64,000 bases of DNA from Mycolicibacterium mageritense (GCF_010727475.1 NZ_AP022567.1:6820001-6884000); one strand, 5' to 3'. Shown: positions 1-11,074, numbered from the stretch's first letter. Translations and numbers: made by a program. Notes: generated from the sequence alone by a model not told the origin.

Positions 1-2193
<2,193 letters not shown>

Positions 2194-2214
2194 GACGTCT
2201 CCCCTGGTTAGAGG

Positions 2215-2440
2215 CGCAGCTGGCGCTACTGCCCTCTCCCTCTGTCGTCGACCCGGTCCGGGTGCCTGAGAGATTCGGCCCATGACGGTGGGCCTTTCCC
2301 CATGGGCGGGCACCCCGACGGGCACCACTTTCCAGAGGCATCGGGGCCCGGCGCGGTCCTGGGTGCCTGAGAGGTTGACGGAGAGGTGTTGCTCCTTCGG
2401 CGTCCGTGACTGGCGATCACGGAACTCTCCCGCGCAAGGG
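2215..2440 (-). promoter_or_regulatory. Glycine riboswitch (gcvT-type), apparently tandem
   Basis: Reading the minus strand, the leader of gcvP contains the conserved pieces of the glycine aptamer: CGGGAGAGTTC, then CCGAAGGAGCAACACCTCTC, then CTCTCAGGCACC-AGGACCG, then CTCTGGAAAG. A second GAATCTCTCAGGCACCCGGACCG block with a closing AGAGGGAGAGGG follows before the start codon, which is what a two-aptamer glycine riboswitch looks like. It ends about 20 nt before the gcvP ribosome site, so control of translation or of transcript elongation by glycine is likely. The exact aptamer boundaries are estimated by eye. Confidence 0.9.
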
Positions 2441-2550
2441 CGATGCGCCGACGATTCTACCGGCAGCTCACCCCACACCGGCGAGCAGACGCTCCGGTAC
2501 CCGGAAACGGCGGTCTACGGGTACCTGCGTGTCTGTTCGCGGGAGAAAAT

Positions 2551-3171
2551 TCAGCCGATCTTGCGGTCGCGGCTCTTGCGGCGCGACGCCAGCTCGTCCT
2601 CGGGTGCTGCGATCGACTCGCCACCGTCGGCACGCTCGCCCGGGAAGTCGGCGATGGCGCCGGTCAGCTCCCGCATGGCTCCGGATACCGCGATGCCGAA
2701 CACCCCCTGGCCGCCCTGCAGCAGGTCGACCACTTCTTCGGCCGACGTGCACTCGTAAACCGTGGTGCCGTCGGAGAACAGCGTGATGTTGGCCAGATCC
2801 TGCACACCGCGCTGGCGCAGGTGATCCACCGCGACGCGGATGTTGTGCAGCGAGATGCCGGTGTCCAGCAACCGCTTCACGATCTTGAGGACCAGGATGT
2901 CCTTGAACGAGTAGAGCCGCTGACTGCCCGAGCCGGCCGCGCCGCGGATGGACGGCACCACCAGCGACGTGCGCGCCCAGTAGTCCAGCTGGCGATACGT
3001 GATGCCCGCGATCTGGCAGGCGCTGGGGCCGCGGTAGCCGACGAGCTCGTCGGGTACGGAATCGTCGGGGAACAACCCCGCCTGGACGGGCTCGCTGGAC
3101 GGCCTGACAGGCGGTTGACCACCGGATGCGGTGGTCAGATCCAGCTCTTCCTGCCGTGGCGTGTCACCCAC
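2551..3171 (-). CDS. MerR-family transcriptional regulator (Rv1830-like)
   Basis: 206 residues. A winged-helix MerR DNA-binding region covers about residues 44-120: YRGPSACQIAGITYRQLDYWARTSLVVPSIR, then the SQRLYSFKDILVLKIVKRLLDTGISLHNI block. The C-terminal part lacks the cysteines of metal-sensing MerR proteins and ends in a basic tail. The GTG start at 3171 has GAGAGGA seven bases upstream. It lies between gcvP and the DUF151 nuclease as in M. tuberculosis, where this gene is Rv1830. The protein is conserved in mycobacteria; its target genes cannot be read from the sequence. Confidence 0.9.
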   Translation of the reverse strand: MGDTPRQEELDLTTASGGQPPVRPSSEPVQAGLFPDDSVPDELVGYRGPSACQIAGITYRQLDYWARTSLVVPSIRGAAGSGSQRLYSFKDILVLKIVKRLLDTGISLHNIRVAVDHLRQRGVQDLANITLFSDGTTVYECTSAEEVVDLLQGGQGVFGIAVSGAMRELTGAIADFPGERADGGESIAAPEDELASRRKSRDRKIG

Positions 3172-3404
3172 TGTGAATCCTCTCGCCGATCAGACCCGTC
3201 AGCTTCCATACTGCCGTGACCTGCACTGCAGCACGTTTGCTGCGAGCCCGAATGTGTCGAGCATACGCTTCCCGCCGAGCCCTGACTGCTCGTCGCCATC
3301 AAAGTATGGCTGGCCGAACGAGACTTGGATGACACCCGCGCCGCGTGTCGACGCCACGCGCCCCAGTTGAGACGCATCCGTGACAAACCCGGCCCGGGCG
3401 GCGG

Positions 3405-3899
3405 TCATGTCGCCTTGAAGTCGTCCGGCGACACGCTGTCCAGGAACTCTTTGAACTTCTCGACCTCGTCCTCACGGACGGTGCCTGCGGCTTCCTCGTC
3501 GTTCTCGTCCGGGATCAGCAGACCGGCCTCGGCCAGCACTGCCTCCTCGACGTAGATCGGCACGCCGACCCGCAGCGCGATGGCGACCGAATCCGACGGC
3601 CGTGCCGAAACCTTGATGTCGCGATCGAAGATCAGGTCGGCGTAGAACGTGCCCTCCTGGAGGTCGACGATGCGCACCTCTTTGAGTGAATGCCCAAGCG
3701 CGGCAATCAGATCTCGGATCAGATCATGCGTCAGCGGCCGCGCGGGCTCGACACCCTGCTGCTCCAATGCGATGGCCGCGGCCTCGGACTGCCCGATCCA
3801 GATCGGCAGATAGCGGTCACCGTTGGATTCGCGCAGCAGCAATACCGGCTGGTTCTGCGGCTGCTCCACGCGAATACCGACCACCCGAACCTCAGCCAT
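3405..3899 (-). CDS. Bifunctional nuclease family protein (DUF151)
   Basis: 164 residues, starting MAEVRVVGIRVEQPQNQPVLLL. The whole length fits the DUF151/BFN family: RYLPIWIGQSEAAAIA near the N-terminus, THDLIRDLI, and the ARPSDSVAIALRVGVPIYV motif at about residues 100-118, followed by an acidic C-terminal tail of the UVR-like type. Some family members have been described with RNase and DNase activity; this one is syntenic with Rv1829. It is flanked by two MerR genes on the same strand with gaps of 111 and 233 bp, so it may be transcribed on its own. Confidence 0.9.
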   Translation of the reverse strand: MAEVRVVGIRVEQPQNQPVLLLRESNGDRYLPIWIGQSEAAAIALEQQGVEPARPLTHDLIRDLIAALGHSLKEVRIVDLQEGTFYADLIFDRDIKVSARPSDSVAIALRVGVPIYVEEAVLAEAGLLIPDENDEEAAGTVREDEVEKFKEFLDSVSPDDFKAT

Positions 3900-4010
3900 C
3901 TGTGCCTACCCTCCGCACCGCTGTGCTGTTTCGTCGCTGTTTGTCCGTCGCTGTCACGCGCCGGACCCTGACCCTTTGACGAAGTAGCCGTCAGAATTCG
4001 AGTCTAATCC

Positions 4011-4751
4011 TCAGCGATCCAGAACGTCGCGCACCGCCGACTTGATGAGCGACGTGTGCAACGTGATCGCCAGTGCCGCAACTTCGCGCGCGAGGTCGTC
4101 GGCCCGGTCCCGCGCACCGGCCTTACCGGCCTTGACCACCGGTCCCGCGATCTGAGCGATGAGATCCGACTGCCTGTCGGCGGCGGAGCGGAACGCCCGC
4201 AGATGTCGCGGCTCGACCCCGTAATCAGCCAGCGCCCTGGCGCATTGCGCGATCACGACCGAGTGTTCGTCGAAGAATCCGGCCGCACCGGTGGTGATCA
4301 CGCCGTTTTTGACGAGTGCGCCGAGCAACTCCTCGTCGATACCCGACTTGGCCAGCAGATCCTCGCGGGACAGCCGCACCTGCGTCGGCGCCACCCCGGA
4401 CACACCCGTGTCCCCTTCGGCACCACCGTCGGCGACCGGCACCAAACGCGGTACCCCGTAAGCGGTTCCGGATTGCGGCAACTCGCCGTCGGGCTGGGCG
4501 TCGAGTTGCGCCTTGATGACCTTGAGCGGCAGATACTGGTCGCGTTGTGCGGTCAGGATGAACCGCAGCCGGGCACAGTCGTATGCCGTGAACCGGCGGT
4601 ATCCCGACGCGGTGCGTTCCGGCGTGACCAACCCCTCGGCCTCCAGGAATCGGATCTTGGAGATGGTCACGTCCGGAAAGTCGCCCCGCAGCAGGTCAAG
4701 GACTGCGCCGATCGACATCCCGGCCAGTGCAGGTCTGTCGGGGGCAGTCAT
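4011..4751 (-). CDS. MerR-family transcriptional regulator (Rv1828-like)
   Basis: 246 residues. The N-terminal MerR winged helix is clear at about residues 11-80 (MSIGAVLDLLRGDFPDVTISKIRFLE, GYRRFTAYDCARLRFIL, DQYLPLKVIKAQL). The C-terminal half, after a variable linker, is a second helical region (LSREDLLAKSGIDEELLGALVKNGVI) also typical of the Rv1828 family. It starts three bases after the garA stop codon, so garA and this gene are almost certainly co-transcribed and perhaps translationally coupled. The signal it senses is unknown. Confidence 0.92.
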   Translation of the reverse strand: MTAPDRPALAGMSIGAVLDLLRGDFPDVTISKIRFLEAEGLVTPERTASGYRRFTAYDCARLRFILTAQRDQYLPLKVIKAQLDAQPDGELPQSGTAYGVPRLVPVADGGAEGDTGVSGVAPTQVRLSREDLLAKSGIDEELLGALVKNGVITTGAAGFFDEHSVVIAQCARALADYGVEPRHLRAFRSAADRQSDLIAQIAGPVVKAGKAGARDRADDLAREVAALAITLHTSLIKSAVRDVLDR

Positions 4752-4754
4752 CAG

Positions 4755-5237
4755 CTAGCCGGCTGCGCCGCTGTCGTCGTCGGACTTCGGTCCGGTGAGG
4801 AACACCAGCCGGAACTTGCCGATCTGGACCTCGTCACCGTTGGCGAGCACGGCCGAGTCGACCGGCTCGCGGTTGACGTAGGTGCCGTTGAGGCTGCCCA
4901 CGTCGACCACCTGGAACTCACCGCGCTCCAAACGGAACTCGGCATGCCGCCGGCTGACCGTGACATCGTCGAGGAAGATGTCGCTGTCGGGGTGCCGTCC
5001 GGCCGAGGTGGTGGCCTGATCCAGCAAGAATCGCGAACCGGCGTTGGGGCCGCGCTTCACGACGAGGAGGGCCGAACCGGCAGGCAGGCCCTCGACGCCC
5101 GAGACGGCCCCCTCGGTGCCTGCCGAAGCAGGCGCATCCAGCTCGTTGAGGAAGTCCGCGCGGAAAACCGATGTGGTCTCCACCGTGACCTCTTCCGACG
5201 TCTGGTCAGCCCCCAAATTGCTGTCTTTGTCCGTCAC
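4755..5237 (-). CDS. garA: FHA-domain regulator of the TCA cycle and glutamate metabolism
   Basis: 160 residues from a GTG at 5237 preceded by GAGGAG; an upstream in-frame ATG would add a sequence unlike GarA. The N-terminal phosphorylation motif VTVETTSVF carries Thr21 and Thr22, the sites phosphorylated in the family by PknG and PknB. The forkhead-associated domain spans about residues 55-145, with the phosphothreonine-binding blocks GRHPDSDIFL, VSRRHAEF and DVGSLNGTYVN. The unphosphorylated protein is known to bind and inhibit 2-oxoglutarate dehydrogenase (KGD) and NAD-glutamate dehydrogenase. Syntenic with Rv1827 and adjacent to gcvH. Confidence 0.97.
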   Translation of the reverse strand: MTDKDSNLGADQTSEEVTVETTSVFRADFLNELDAPASAGTEGAVSGVEGLPAGSALLVVKRGPNAGSRFLLDQATTSAGRHPDSDIFLDDVTVSRRHAEFRLERGEFQVVDVGSLNGTYVNREPVDSAVLANGDEVQIGKFRLVFLTGPKSDDDSGAAG

Positions 5238-5414
5238 CCGCTGCTCCTCACTGGCTGCTGTGGCGTTGCCCGGCGGGCCCCCAGCCGTCGTCGGTCTCAC
5301 GTCGACCGTACCGCGCAACGGGCGTCGTTGTATCCACCACCGCCGGATCCGATGGGGTAGATCTTGTGCGCGCTGTTCACGGTCGAACCGGTCGAGCCAA
5401 ACCCTAACAATTGA

Positions 5415-5810
5415 TTACTCGGTCACCGCGGCACGGTACCCGTCGGCGTCCAGCAGACCGGCCAGCGCCTCGTCCACGGTGCCCGCCTCGAGCCGCAGAT
5501 CGACCAGCCAGCCGTCGCCGTAGGGGTCGGAGTTGACCAGCTGAGGGCTGCCCTCCAGATCACCGTTGACGGCAACGACTTTCGCCGTAACCGGGGCGTA
5601 GAGGTCCGACACCGACTTGGTGGACTCCACCTCGCCGAACGAATCGCCCGATGCGAGGTCGGCACCGACGTCCGGCAGCTGGACGAACACCACGTCACCC
5701 AACGCGGACTGCGCGTAATCGGTGATTCCGACGCGGACCGTGTCATCACCGGTACGCAACACCCACTCATGCTCGGTGGTGTAGTACAGGTCGGCTGGGA
5801 TATCGCTCAC
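5415..5810 (-). CDS. gcvH: Glycine cleavage system H protein
   Basis: 131 residues. Small lipoyl carrier that shuttles the methylamine group between the P and T proteins. The lipoylated lysine is Lys65 in GEVESTKSVSDLYAPV, and the family N-terminus YTTEHEWV and C-terminus DPYGDGWLVDL are present. The GTG start at 5810 has AAGGAG six bases upstream. gcvP is 3.2 kb away on the same strand with four unrelated genes between; no gcvT is in the window. The gap of 177 bp before garA may hold the garA promoter. Confidence 0.97.
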   Translation of the reverse strand: MSDIPADLYYTTEHEWVLRTGDDTVRVGITDYAQSALGDVVFVQLPDVGADLASGDSFGEVESTKSVSDLYAPVTAKVVAVNGDLEGSPQLVNSDPYGDGWLVDLRLEAGTVDEALAGLLDADGYRAAVTE

Positions 5811-5847
5811 GACACTCCTTGTCGATTGTCAGGCCTCATTGTGGCGC

Positions 5848-6711
5848 TCATTTGACGGGCTGAGCGTATTGGCGCGGTTTCGGTTGCCGCAAGGCCGTCA
5901 CGTCCACCCGTTCGGCTTGTTGTACCACCATCGAGCCGCCGACACGCTTCACACTGTCCATTGCCCCGCCGGGAATGTTCATCGCCGCCGCCAGCGTCGG
6001 CGGATCACCAATCGCCAGAACTGAATACGGCGGCCCAAGGGCCACGTTGTCCACGCTCAGCGCTCCTGGCGTCCCGGCCACCCACGTGTCGACCCCGACG
6101 CGCACCGCGGTCTGCTGGTCGGGGGCGCCGCCGCGGATCTCGATGGCCTCTGCCCCTGCGGCTCTCAGCTCGTTGATCACGTCGAGCATGGTCTCCGCGG
6201 CCACGCCGGGCGCGGTGTCCTCGATGGTCAAGGTCACACCCGGCCCGGTGGCCGCGACCGTGCCGATCTGGATGGACAGCGCAGCCAGCCTGGCCTGCGC
6301 GTTCTCGATCGCGGCCTGGTCGCTGCTGCCGGAGGCCTGCAGCTGCCGCAGGGTCTGCTGCAGGTCGGCCACCTCGGTGTTGAGCGAGGCCTCGCGCTGT
6401 TGCAGGGAATCCAGCAGCACCAGCAGATCTGCCGGCCGCGCGGTTTCGAGTGAATCGCCGGAGTCGTTCTGCCGCACCTGTGTGACGATCGCGACACCCA
6501 GCAGTGCACACAGCAAAACGCCGAGCGCGCCGAAGACCAACTGCGACCGACTGCGTTGCAGCACCCGAAGATTGCGGAAGCGGCGCGGCGAGACGTCCGG
6601 CGGCATCTCGTGGCGTCCGTGATGTTCGCCCGGCACTTCGGCGTGTCGTTCGGCCGGCTGGTCGGCGGGCGTGGGTTCGGATTCGGATTCGCTCATGTCA
6701 GAACCTGTCAC
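5848..6711 (-). CDS. DUF881 membrane-anchored protein (Rv1825-like)
   Basis: 287 residues with a GTG start that overlaps the upstream stop codon (GTGA); an internal ATG at 6696 is an alternative. Acidic cytoplasmic N-terminus of about 58 residues, one transmembrane helix at about 59-78 (LVFGALGVLLCALLGVAIV), a coiled-coil stretch at about 95-140, then the DUF881 domain with ATGPGVTLTIEDTAPG and ELRAAGAEAIEIRG. DUF881 proteins of this cluster face the periplasm; several are linked to cell-wall or division functions, but no enzymatic activity is established. It is one of two DUF881 paralogues flanking a DUF1290 gene. Confidence 0.9.
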   Translation of the reverse strand: MTGSDMSESESEPTPADQPAERHAEVPGEHHGRHEMPPDVSPRRFRNLRVLQRSRSQLVFGALGVLLCALLGVAIVTQVRQNDSGDSLETARPADLLVLLDSLQQREASLNTEVADLQQTLRQLQASGSSDQAAIENAQARLAALSIQIGTVAATGPGVTLTIEDTAPGVAAETMLDVINELRAAGAEAIEIRGGAPDQQTAVRVGVDTWVAGTPGALSVDNVALGPPYSVLAIGDPPTLAAAMNIPGGAMDSVKRVGGSMVVQQAERVDVTALRQPKPRQYAQPVK

Positions 6712-7040
6712 GCGCCGAACAGCCTGCGCCGCAGCGCGGCAGCGTTACCGAAGATGCGGATGCCGAGCACCACGATGATGGCCGTGGAGAGCTGCGTGCC
6801 CACCCCGAGCTGGTCACCGACGTAGACGATCAGCGCGGCGACCAGGACGTTGAACACGAACGACACCACGAAAACCTTGGAGTCGAAAATCCGTTCCAGA
6901 TAAGCGCGCAAGCCGCCGAACACCGCATCGAGCGCCGCCACCACGGCGATCGGCAGATAGGGCTCGACGAACTCCGGCACGCTGGGGTGGAACACCAGCC
7001 CCAGCACGATCCCGACGACAAGTGCGGCGATTCCGATCAT
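6708..7040 (-). CDS. Small basic membrane protein, DUF1290 (Rv1824-like)
   Basis: 110 residues and very hydrophobic, with three to four predicted membrane segments: MIGIAALVVGIVLGLVF, YLPIAVVAALDAVFGGLRAYL, VVSFVFNVLVAALIVYV and STAIIVVLGIRIF. This matches the Sbp/DUF1290 family that sits between DUF881 genes in many Gram-positive genomes and near division genes in Bacillus. It overlaps the next gene by four bases and follows the previous one by 23 bp, so the three form a translationally coupled set. Function unproven. Confidence 0.9.
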   Translation of the reverse strand: MIGIAALVVGIVLGLVFHPSVPEFVEPYLPIAVVAALDAVFGGLRAYLERIFDSKVFVVSFVFNVLVAALIVYVGDQLGVGTQLSTAIIVVLGIRIFGNAAALRRRLFGA

Positions 7041-7063
7041 CTACCCCGTCAATCCTGTCTGCT

Positions 7064-7969
7064 TCACGGCGGTCCAATCTCCTTGGCGAAGTTCACATCC
7101 CGCACCGACACCGCGGGCACCGTCAGGCCGTCCCCCGCGCTGACGTTCACTCCCACACCGTAGGAGGTCTCCAGCAAGCGCATACGGTGCAACCCCGGAC
7201 TGCGGTCGAACGCGTCGGCCATGCTGTTCGGCGGGCCGATGGCGACGATGACATACGGACTGGTGATCGGTTGATTGTCGACCAGAATCCCGCCGCCGGC
7301 CTGCCGGATGGTTACGCCCGCGCCGACGCGGACCCCGCCCACCGAAACCGCTTCGGCGCCGCTGCCCCACAGCGAATTCACCACCAACTGCAGATCGCGG
7401 TCCAGTATCACCTGCCTGCTGCCCGCGACACGCTGCTTGGACACGTCGCTGAGATCCTTGGACACCCCGGGATCGGTGACGGTCACGGTCAGTCCCGGCC
7501 CGATCATCGGGGTCGCGGCCGCCGCGATGTTGGCCTCGTCGAGCTGACCGAGCAACTGCTGGCCGTTCTCGTCCATGCCCAGCCGCGTGCGGCGTTCGGC
7601 GTCGACCTGGTCGCTGAGTGCGTCGCGTTGCGTACTGGCCTTGTCCGCGGCCACCTCGACGGCGCGCACGCGGCCGGCGAGCGCGTGCTGGGCCTCGCGC
7701 GCGGCGGGAGCCGCGGTCTGCGCCTGCGCGGCTGCCACCGCGAACACCGTCGCGATCGCGAACGCTGCCAGCAGTTGCCAACCCCAATCGAACACCCGCC
7801 GCCGTGGCCGACCGCCTTCGGCGCGGGCTGCGGCGGCCGCGGCGTAACCGGGATCGAGATGCTCGGACAACAGTGAGCGCAGCAGCGACGGCACGGGAAT
7901 GCGCTTGGGCGCGTCGGCCTCGTGGTGGTTGAGGCCTGCTTCCGAGCCGTAGCCCCCGAGCATGCTCAT
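7064..7969 (-). CDS. DUF881 membrane-anchored protein (Rv1823-like)
   Basis: 301 residues with the start placed at the ATG at 7969, which overlaps the pgsA2 stop codon as ATGA; an ATG two codons later is possible. A proline/alanine-rich cytoplasmic segment precedes one transmembrane helix (about residues 63-82, WGWQLLAAFAIATVFAVAAA), a coiled-coil stretch and the DUF881 domain (GPGLTVTVTDPGV, NSLWGSGAEAVSVGG, ITSPYVIVAIGPP). It is the larger of two DUF881 paralogues here. Co-transcribed with pgsA2 and the following DUF1290 and DUF881 genes. Confidence 0.9.
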   Translation of the reverse strand: MSMLGGYGSEAGLNHHEADAPKRIPVPSLLRSLLSEHLDPGYAAAAAARAEGGRPRRRVFDWGWQLLAAFAIATVFAVAAAQAQTAAPAAREAQHALAGRVRAVEVAADKASTQRDALSDQVDAERRTRLGMDENGQQLLGQLDEANIAAAATPMIGPGLTVTVTDPGVSKDLSDVSKQRVAGSRQVILDRDLQLVVNSLWGSGAEAVSVGGVRVGAGVTIRQAGGGILVDNQPITSPYVIVAIGPPNSMADAFDRSPGLHRMRLLETSYGVGVNVSAGDGLTVPAVSVRDVNFAKEIGPP

Positions 7970-8595
7970 CGCACTCTCGGCATCCGCCGCATCACGAGAA
8001 CGACCTGGATCAGGTACAGCACGCCCGACCACAGGTACAGCGCCAGCCCCCAGATCAGGAACGCCCAGCCGCAAGCCAGGATCACCCTGCTCCACAACGC
8101 ATCCCACTGGCCCAGCAGCACCAGCGGGAATCCCGACATCAGTGCGAACGTGGCGGCCTTGCCCAGATAGGTCACCGGAAGCGCGGCCAGGCCGCGGCTG
8201 CGCACCAGCGGCAGGGTGGCCGCCAGCACCGCATCACGTCCCAGCAGCGTGACCACGAGCCACCACGGCACGACACCGGCAAAGGCCAACGCGACCGGGA
8301 CCGTCACCATGTAGATGCGGTCCACGAGCGGGTCGAGGAGCGCCCCCAGCCGGGACGACTGGTTGGCCACGAGCCGCGCGATCTTGCCGTCGGCCCAGTC
8401 GGAGAAGCCGCTGAACATCAGCACCGCGACCGCCCAGCCGTTGGCGTGGGCGCCGAACAGCAGCCACAGGAAGACCGGCACCAGCACCAGCCGCAGCACG
8501 CTGAGCGCGTTGGGCACGGTGACCACGCGATCGGACGAGGACGGCGCGGCCCGACTCGCTGCGCTCCTGCCCTCGGGAGCAGGCGCGTGGTCCAT
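7966..8595 (-). CDS. pgsA2: CDP-alcohol phosphatidyltransferase family protein (PgsA2-like)
   Basis: 209 residues, integral membrane. The CDP-alcohol phosphotransferase signature DxxDGxxAR-x9-GxxxDxxxD is intact at residues 66-92 (Asp66, Asp69, Gly70, Arg74, Gly84, Asp88, Asp92), followed by several hydrophobic segments. The family transfers a phosphoalcohol to or from a CDP-activated lipid; the true substrate of the Rv1822-type member is not settled. It opens the run pgsA2-DUF881-DUF1290-DUF881, all overlapping or nearly so. A TAGGTT -10 element within the secA2 stop region suggests a leaderless start at this ATG. Confidence 0.92.
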   Translation of the reverse strand: MDHAPAPEGRSAASRAAPSSSDRVVTVPNALSVLRLVLVPVFLWLLFGAHANGWAVAVLMFSGFSDWADGKIARLVANQSSRLGALLDPLVDRIYMVTVPVALAFAGVVPWWLVVTLLGRDAVLAATLPLVRSRGLAALPVTYLGKAATFALMSGFPLVLLGQWDALWSRVILACGWAFLIWGLALYLWSGVLYLIQVVLVMRRMPRVR

Positions 8596-8601
8596 GTCTA
8601 A

Positions 8602-8607
8602 AACCTA
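8602..8607 (-). promoter_or_regulatory. Likely -10 element of a leaderless pgsA2 promoter
   Basis: On the minus strand TAGGTT, six bases, then the ATG of pgsA2. This TAnnnT hexamer with six to seven bases to the start codon is the usual layout of leaderless mycobacterial transcripts. The hexamer overlaps the TAG stop codon of secA2. Confidence 0.5.
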
Positions 8608-10938
8608 GCGGAACACCCCCGGCAGGCTCAGCGCCGACATGGTGTCGTCGTTGAGCGGGTTGTCGTGCACCATGTACGTCCACGTCGACGTGGGCCTGGC
8701 CAGCTTGGACAGATCGACGCCGGGCTCGTCCTCGATCGACTCTGCGGTGTCGAATGTCTGCTGCGCGGCTTCGATGGCGTCGGCGGCCAGCGAGGCGAAC
8801 GCGTCGACGGCCATCCGGTGGAATTCGTCGAGCGGGTTCTGCCTGCCGAGGGCCCGCAGATGGATGCTCTCGCGGATGTCGGCCAGGAACGCAAGGTGGT
8901 CACACCAGCCGCGGTCCAGGTGGTACAGCATGATCAGCCGGCAGATCTTCTCCAGCTTCTCCTCGGCATCCTCACCGAGATCCTCGGCCAGCTTGGCGTA
9001 GCGCTCGGGTGACCGCTCTTGGAGCTCGTCTCGTGCGGTCGCGGTGCGCAACAGGGTGTCGCGGCGGGCCACGATGATGGCGCGTTGCTGGGCGATGAGC
9101 TGGTTGTAGCGCCAGGTGTTGGCGTGCACGTCGAGCAGGCGTCCCTCGGCGACGCGCTGCGCGTGGTCGAGCAGACCCGCGGCCTTCGGGCTGAGCACCC
9201 GGCCGTCTTCGTCGGTCTCGGTGGGCAGTTTGCCCGGCTCGAGGTGCGCCGCCACGACCTCGTCCTCCCAGCTGGAGAAGAACACCGACGAGCCCGGGTC
9301 GCCCTGGCGGCCGGCCCGGCCGCGGAGCTGGTTGTCCAACCGCTCGGTGTGGTGCCGACCGGTGCCGACCACGTGCAGGCCACCGAGTTCGGCGACTTCG
9401 TCGTGGCCTTCCTCGTCGGATCCGCCCAGCCGGATGTCGGTGCCGCGACCGGCCATCTGGGTCGACACCGTGACGGCGCCGAGCTTGCCCGCCTCCGCGA
9501 TCACCTCGGCTTCCTCGGCGTCGTTCTTGGCGTTGAGCACGACGGCGGGGACGCCCGCCTTGACGAGTTTCTCGTGCAGCTCTTCGGATTCGGCCACGTC
9601 GTGCGTGCCGACCAGGACCGGCTGTCCGGTCTCGTGGATCTCGGCGATGTGCTCGACGATCGCATCGGTCTTGGCCGCGGCGGTGATGTACACGCGGTCG
9701 GTCTCGTCCTCGCGGACGTTGGGCTTGTTCGGCGGGATGGGCGACACCCCGAGCTTGTAGAACTGCCGCAGCTGTTCACCGGCGGCCAGCGCGGTGCCGG
9801 TCATGCCGCACACCGTCGGATACCGGTTGATCAGGGCCTGCACCGTGATGGTGTCGAGCACTTCGCCGGTTTCGGTGGTGGCGATGCCCTCTTTGGCCTC
9901 GACCGCGGCCTGCAGGCCGTCCGGCCAGCGCTGCAGTGACGCGATGCGCCCACGCGACGCATTGATGAGGTGCACGGCGTCGTCGCGCACGATGTAGTGC
10001 ACGTCGCGCTGCAGCAGCACGTGTGCGTGCAGCGCCACGTTGATCTCGGTGAGCGTGGTGGCGACGTGCTCCTCGGAGTACAGGTCGATATTGCCGAGAC
10101 GAGCTTCCAATTTCCGCGCGCCGGCCTCGGTGAGGTGCACGTTGCGGTTGTCGTCGTCGGTGTCAAAATCGGTGCCTGCCGCGAGCTCGCCGACCATGCG
10201 GATGATCTCGACGCGCGGTTGTTCGCGATGGCTCGTGCCGGCCAGCACGAGCGGGACGAGCGCCTCGTCGACCAGGACCGAGTCGGCCTCGTCGATGAGG
10301 GCGACGTCGGGATTGGGCGACACCAGATCCTCGACGTCGGTGACCAGCTGATCGCGCAGCACGTCGAAGCCGATCTCGTTGACCGACGCGTAGGTGACGT
10401 CGCACTTGTAGGCCTCGCGCCGCTCGGCCGCGGTCGAGTCCGCGGTGATCCAGCCGACCGTAAGCCCCATGGCCTCAAGCAGCGGGCCCATCCATTCGGC
10501 GTCGCGGCGGGCCAGGTAGTCGTTGATGGTGATGACGTGCACGTTGCGACCACCGAGCGCATAACCCGCGGCCGCGATGGCACCCGACAGCGTCTTGCCT
10601 TCGCCGGTGGCCATCTCGACGACGTCACCGGCGAGCATGCGCAACGCGCCGAGCAGCTGGACGTCGAAAGGACGCAGCGCCGTCGTCCGCTCAGCGGCCT
10701 CGCGGGCGATCGCGAGGAATTGCGGGATGTCCGACGACTCGGCCAGATCCTCGAGTTGGAGCAGCTTGGCCGCCTTCTTGAGCTGCTCGTCGTCCAGGTC
10801 GGCGGCCTTCTTCTCGAAGTCGGCCGCCCCTTTGACCTCTGAGAGTGACCGGGCCTGATTCCGCTCGGTGGAGGCACCCAGAAGCTTCCAGAACTTGCTG
10901 CTCAAGCGCCCCGGTTTGGCGCTGGACGTCTTTGGCAC
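8605..10938 (-). CDS. secA2: Accessory preprotein translocase ATPase SecA2
   Basis: 777 residues; ATP-driven motor for export of a small set of proteins in mycobacteria, working beside the essential SecA1 and SecYEG. The N-terminus PKTSSAKPGRLSSKFWKLLG matches SecA2. Walker A is EMATGEGKT (Lys115), Walker B is ALIDEADSVLVDEA, and the helicase motif VSTQMAGRGTDIRLGG is complete. It is shorter than SecA1 and lacks the C-terminal zinc-binding tail, as expected. The GTG at 10938 is chosen because upstream codons do not resemble the family and the divergent transporter promoter begins there; no strong ribosome site is visible. Confidence 0.95.
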   Translation of the reverse strand: MPKTSSAKPGRLSSKFWKLLGASTERNQARSLSEVKGAADFEKKAADLDDEQLKKAAKLLQLEDLAESSDIPQFLAIAREAAERTTALRPFDVQLLGALRMLAGDVVEMATGEGKTLSGAIAAAGYALGGRNVHVITINDYLARRDAEWMGPLLEAMGLTVGWITADSTAAERREAYKCDVTYASVNEIGFDVLRDQLVTDVEDLVSPNPDVALIDEADSVLVDEALVPLVLAGTSHREQPRVEIIRMVGELAAGTDFDTDDDNRNVHLTEAGARKLEARLGNIDLYSEEHVATTLTEINVALHAHVLLQRDVHYIVRDDAVHLINASRGRIASLQRWPDGLQAAVEAKEGIATTETGEVLDTITVQALINRYPTVCGMTGTALAAGEQLRQFYKLGVSPIPPNKPNVREDETDRVYITAAAKTDAIVEHIAEIHETGQPVLVGTHDVAESEELHEKLVKAGVPAVVLNAKNDAEEAEVIAEAGKLGAVTVSTQMAGRGTDIRLGGSDEEGHDEVAELGGLHVVGTGRHHTERLDNQLRGRAGRQGDPGSSVFFSSWEDEVVAAHLEPGKLPTETDEDGRVLSPKAAGLLDHAQRVAEGRLLDVHANTWRYNQLIAQQRAIIVARRDTLLRTATARDELQERSPERYAKLAEDLGEDAEEKLEKICRLIMLYHLDRGWCDHLAFLADIRESIHLRALGRQNPLDEFHRMAVDAFASLAADAIEAAQQTFDTAESIEDEPGVDLSKLARPTSTWTYMVHDNPLNDDTMSALSLPGVFR

Positions 10939-11062
10939 ATGTTCACGGTACGCGGAGGCCGAGAGGCCCCGCGTCCCAGACCGGTCGGACGCCGCGACCG
11001 GGCCCGCCGGCGATTTCCCGGTGTGCCCGCACCCAGAAAAGGCCACATCGCGAATGTCGGGG

Positions 11063-11068
11063 TACCTT
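11063..11068 (+). promoter_or_regulatory. Likely -10 element of the first BacA-like gene (leaderless)
   Basis: TACCTT, six bases, then the ATG at 11075. The layout matches leaderless mycobacterial promoters and replaces an absent ribosome site. It sits in the 136-bp region shared with the divergent secA2 gene. Confidence 0.5.
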
Positions 11069-11074
11069 GCCGGA

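Noticed and set aside
4056..5360. 434-codon plus-strand frame opposite the MerR and garA genes
   Set aside because: It runs opposite two genes with clear families; no domain features of its own.
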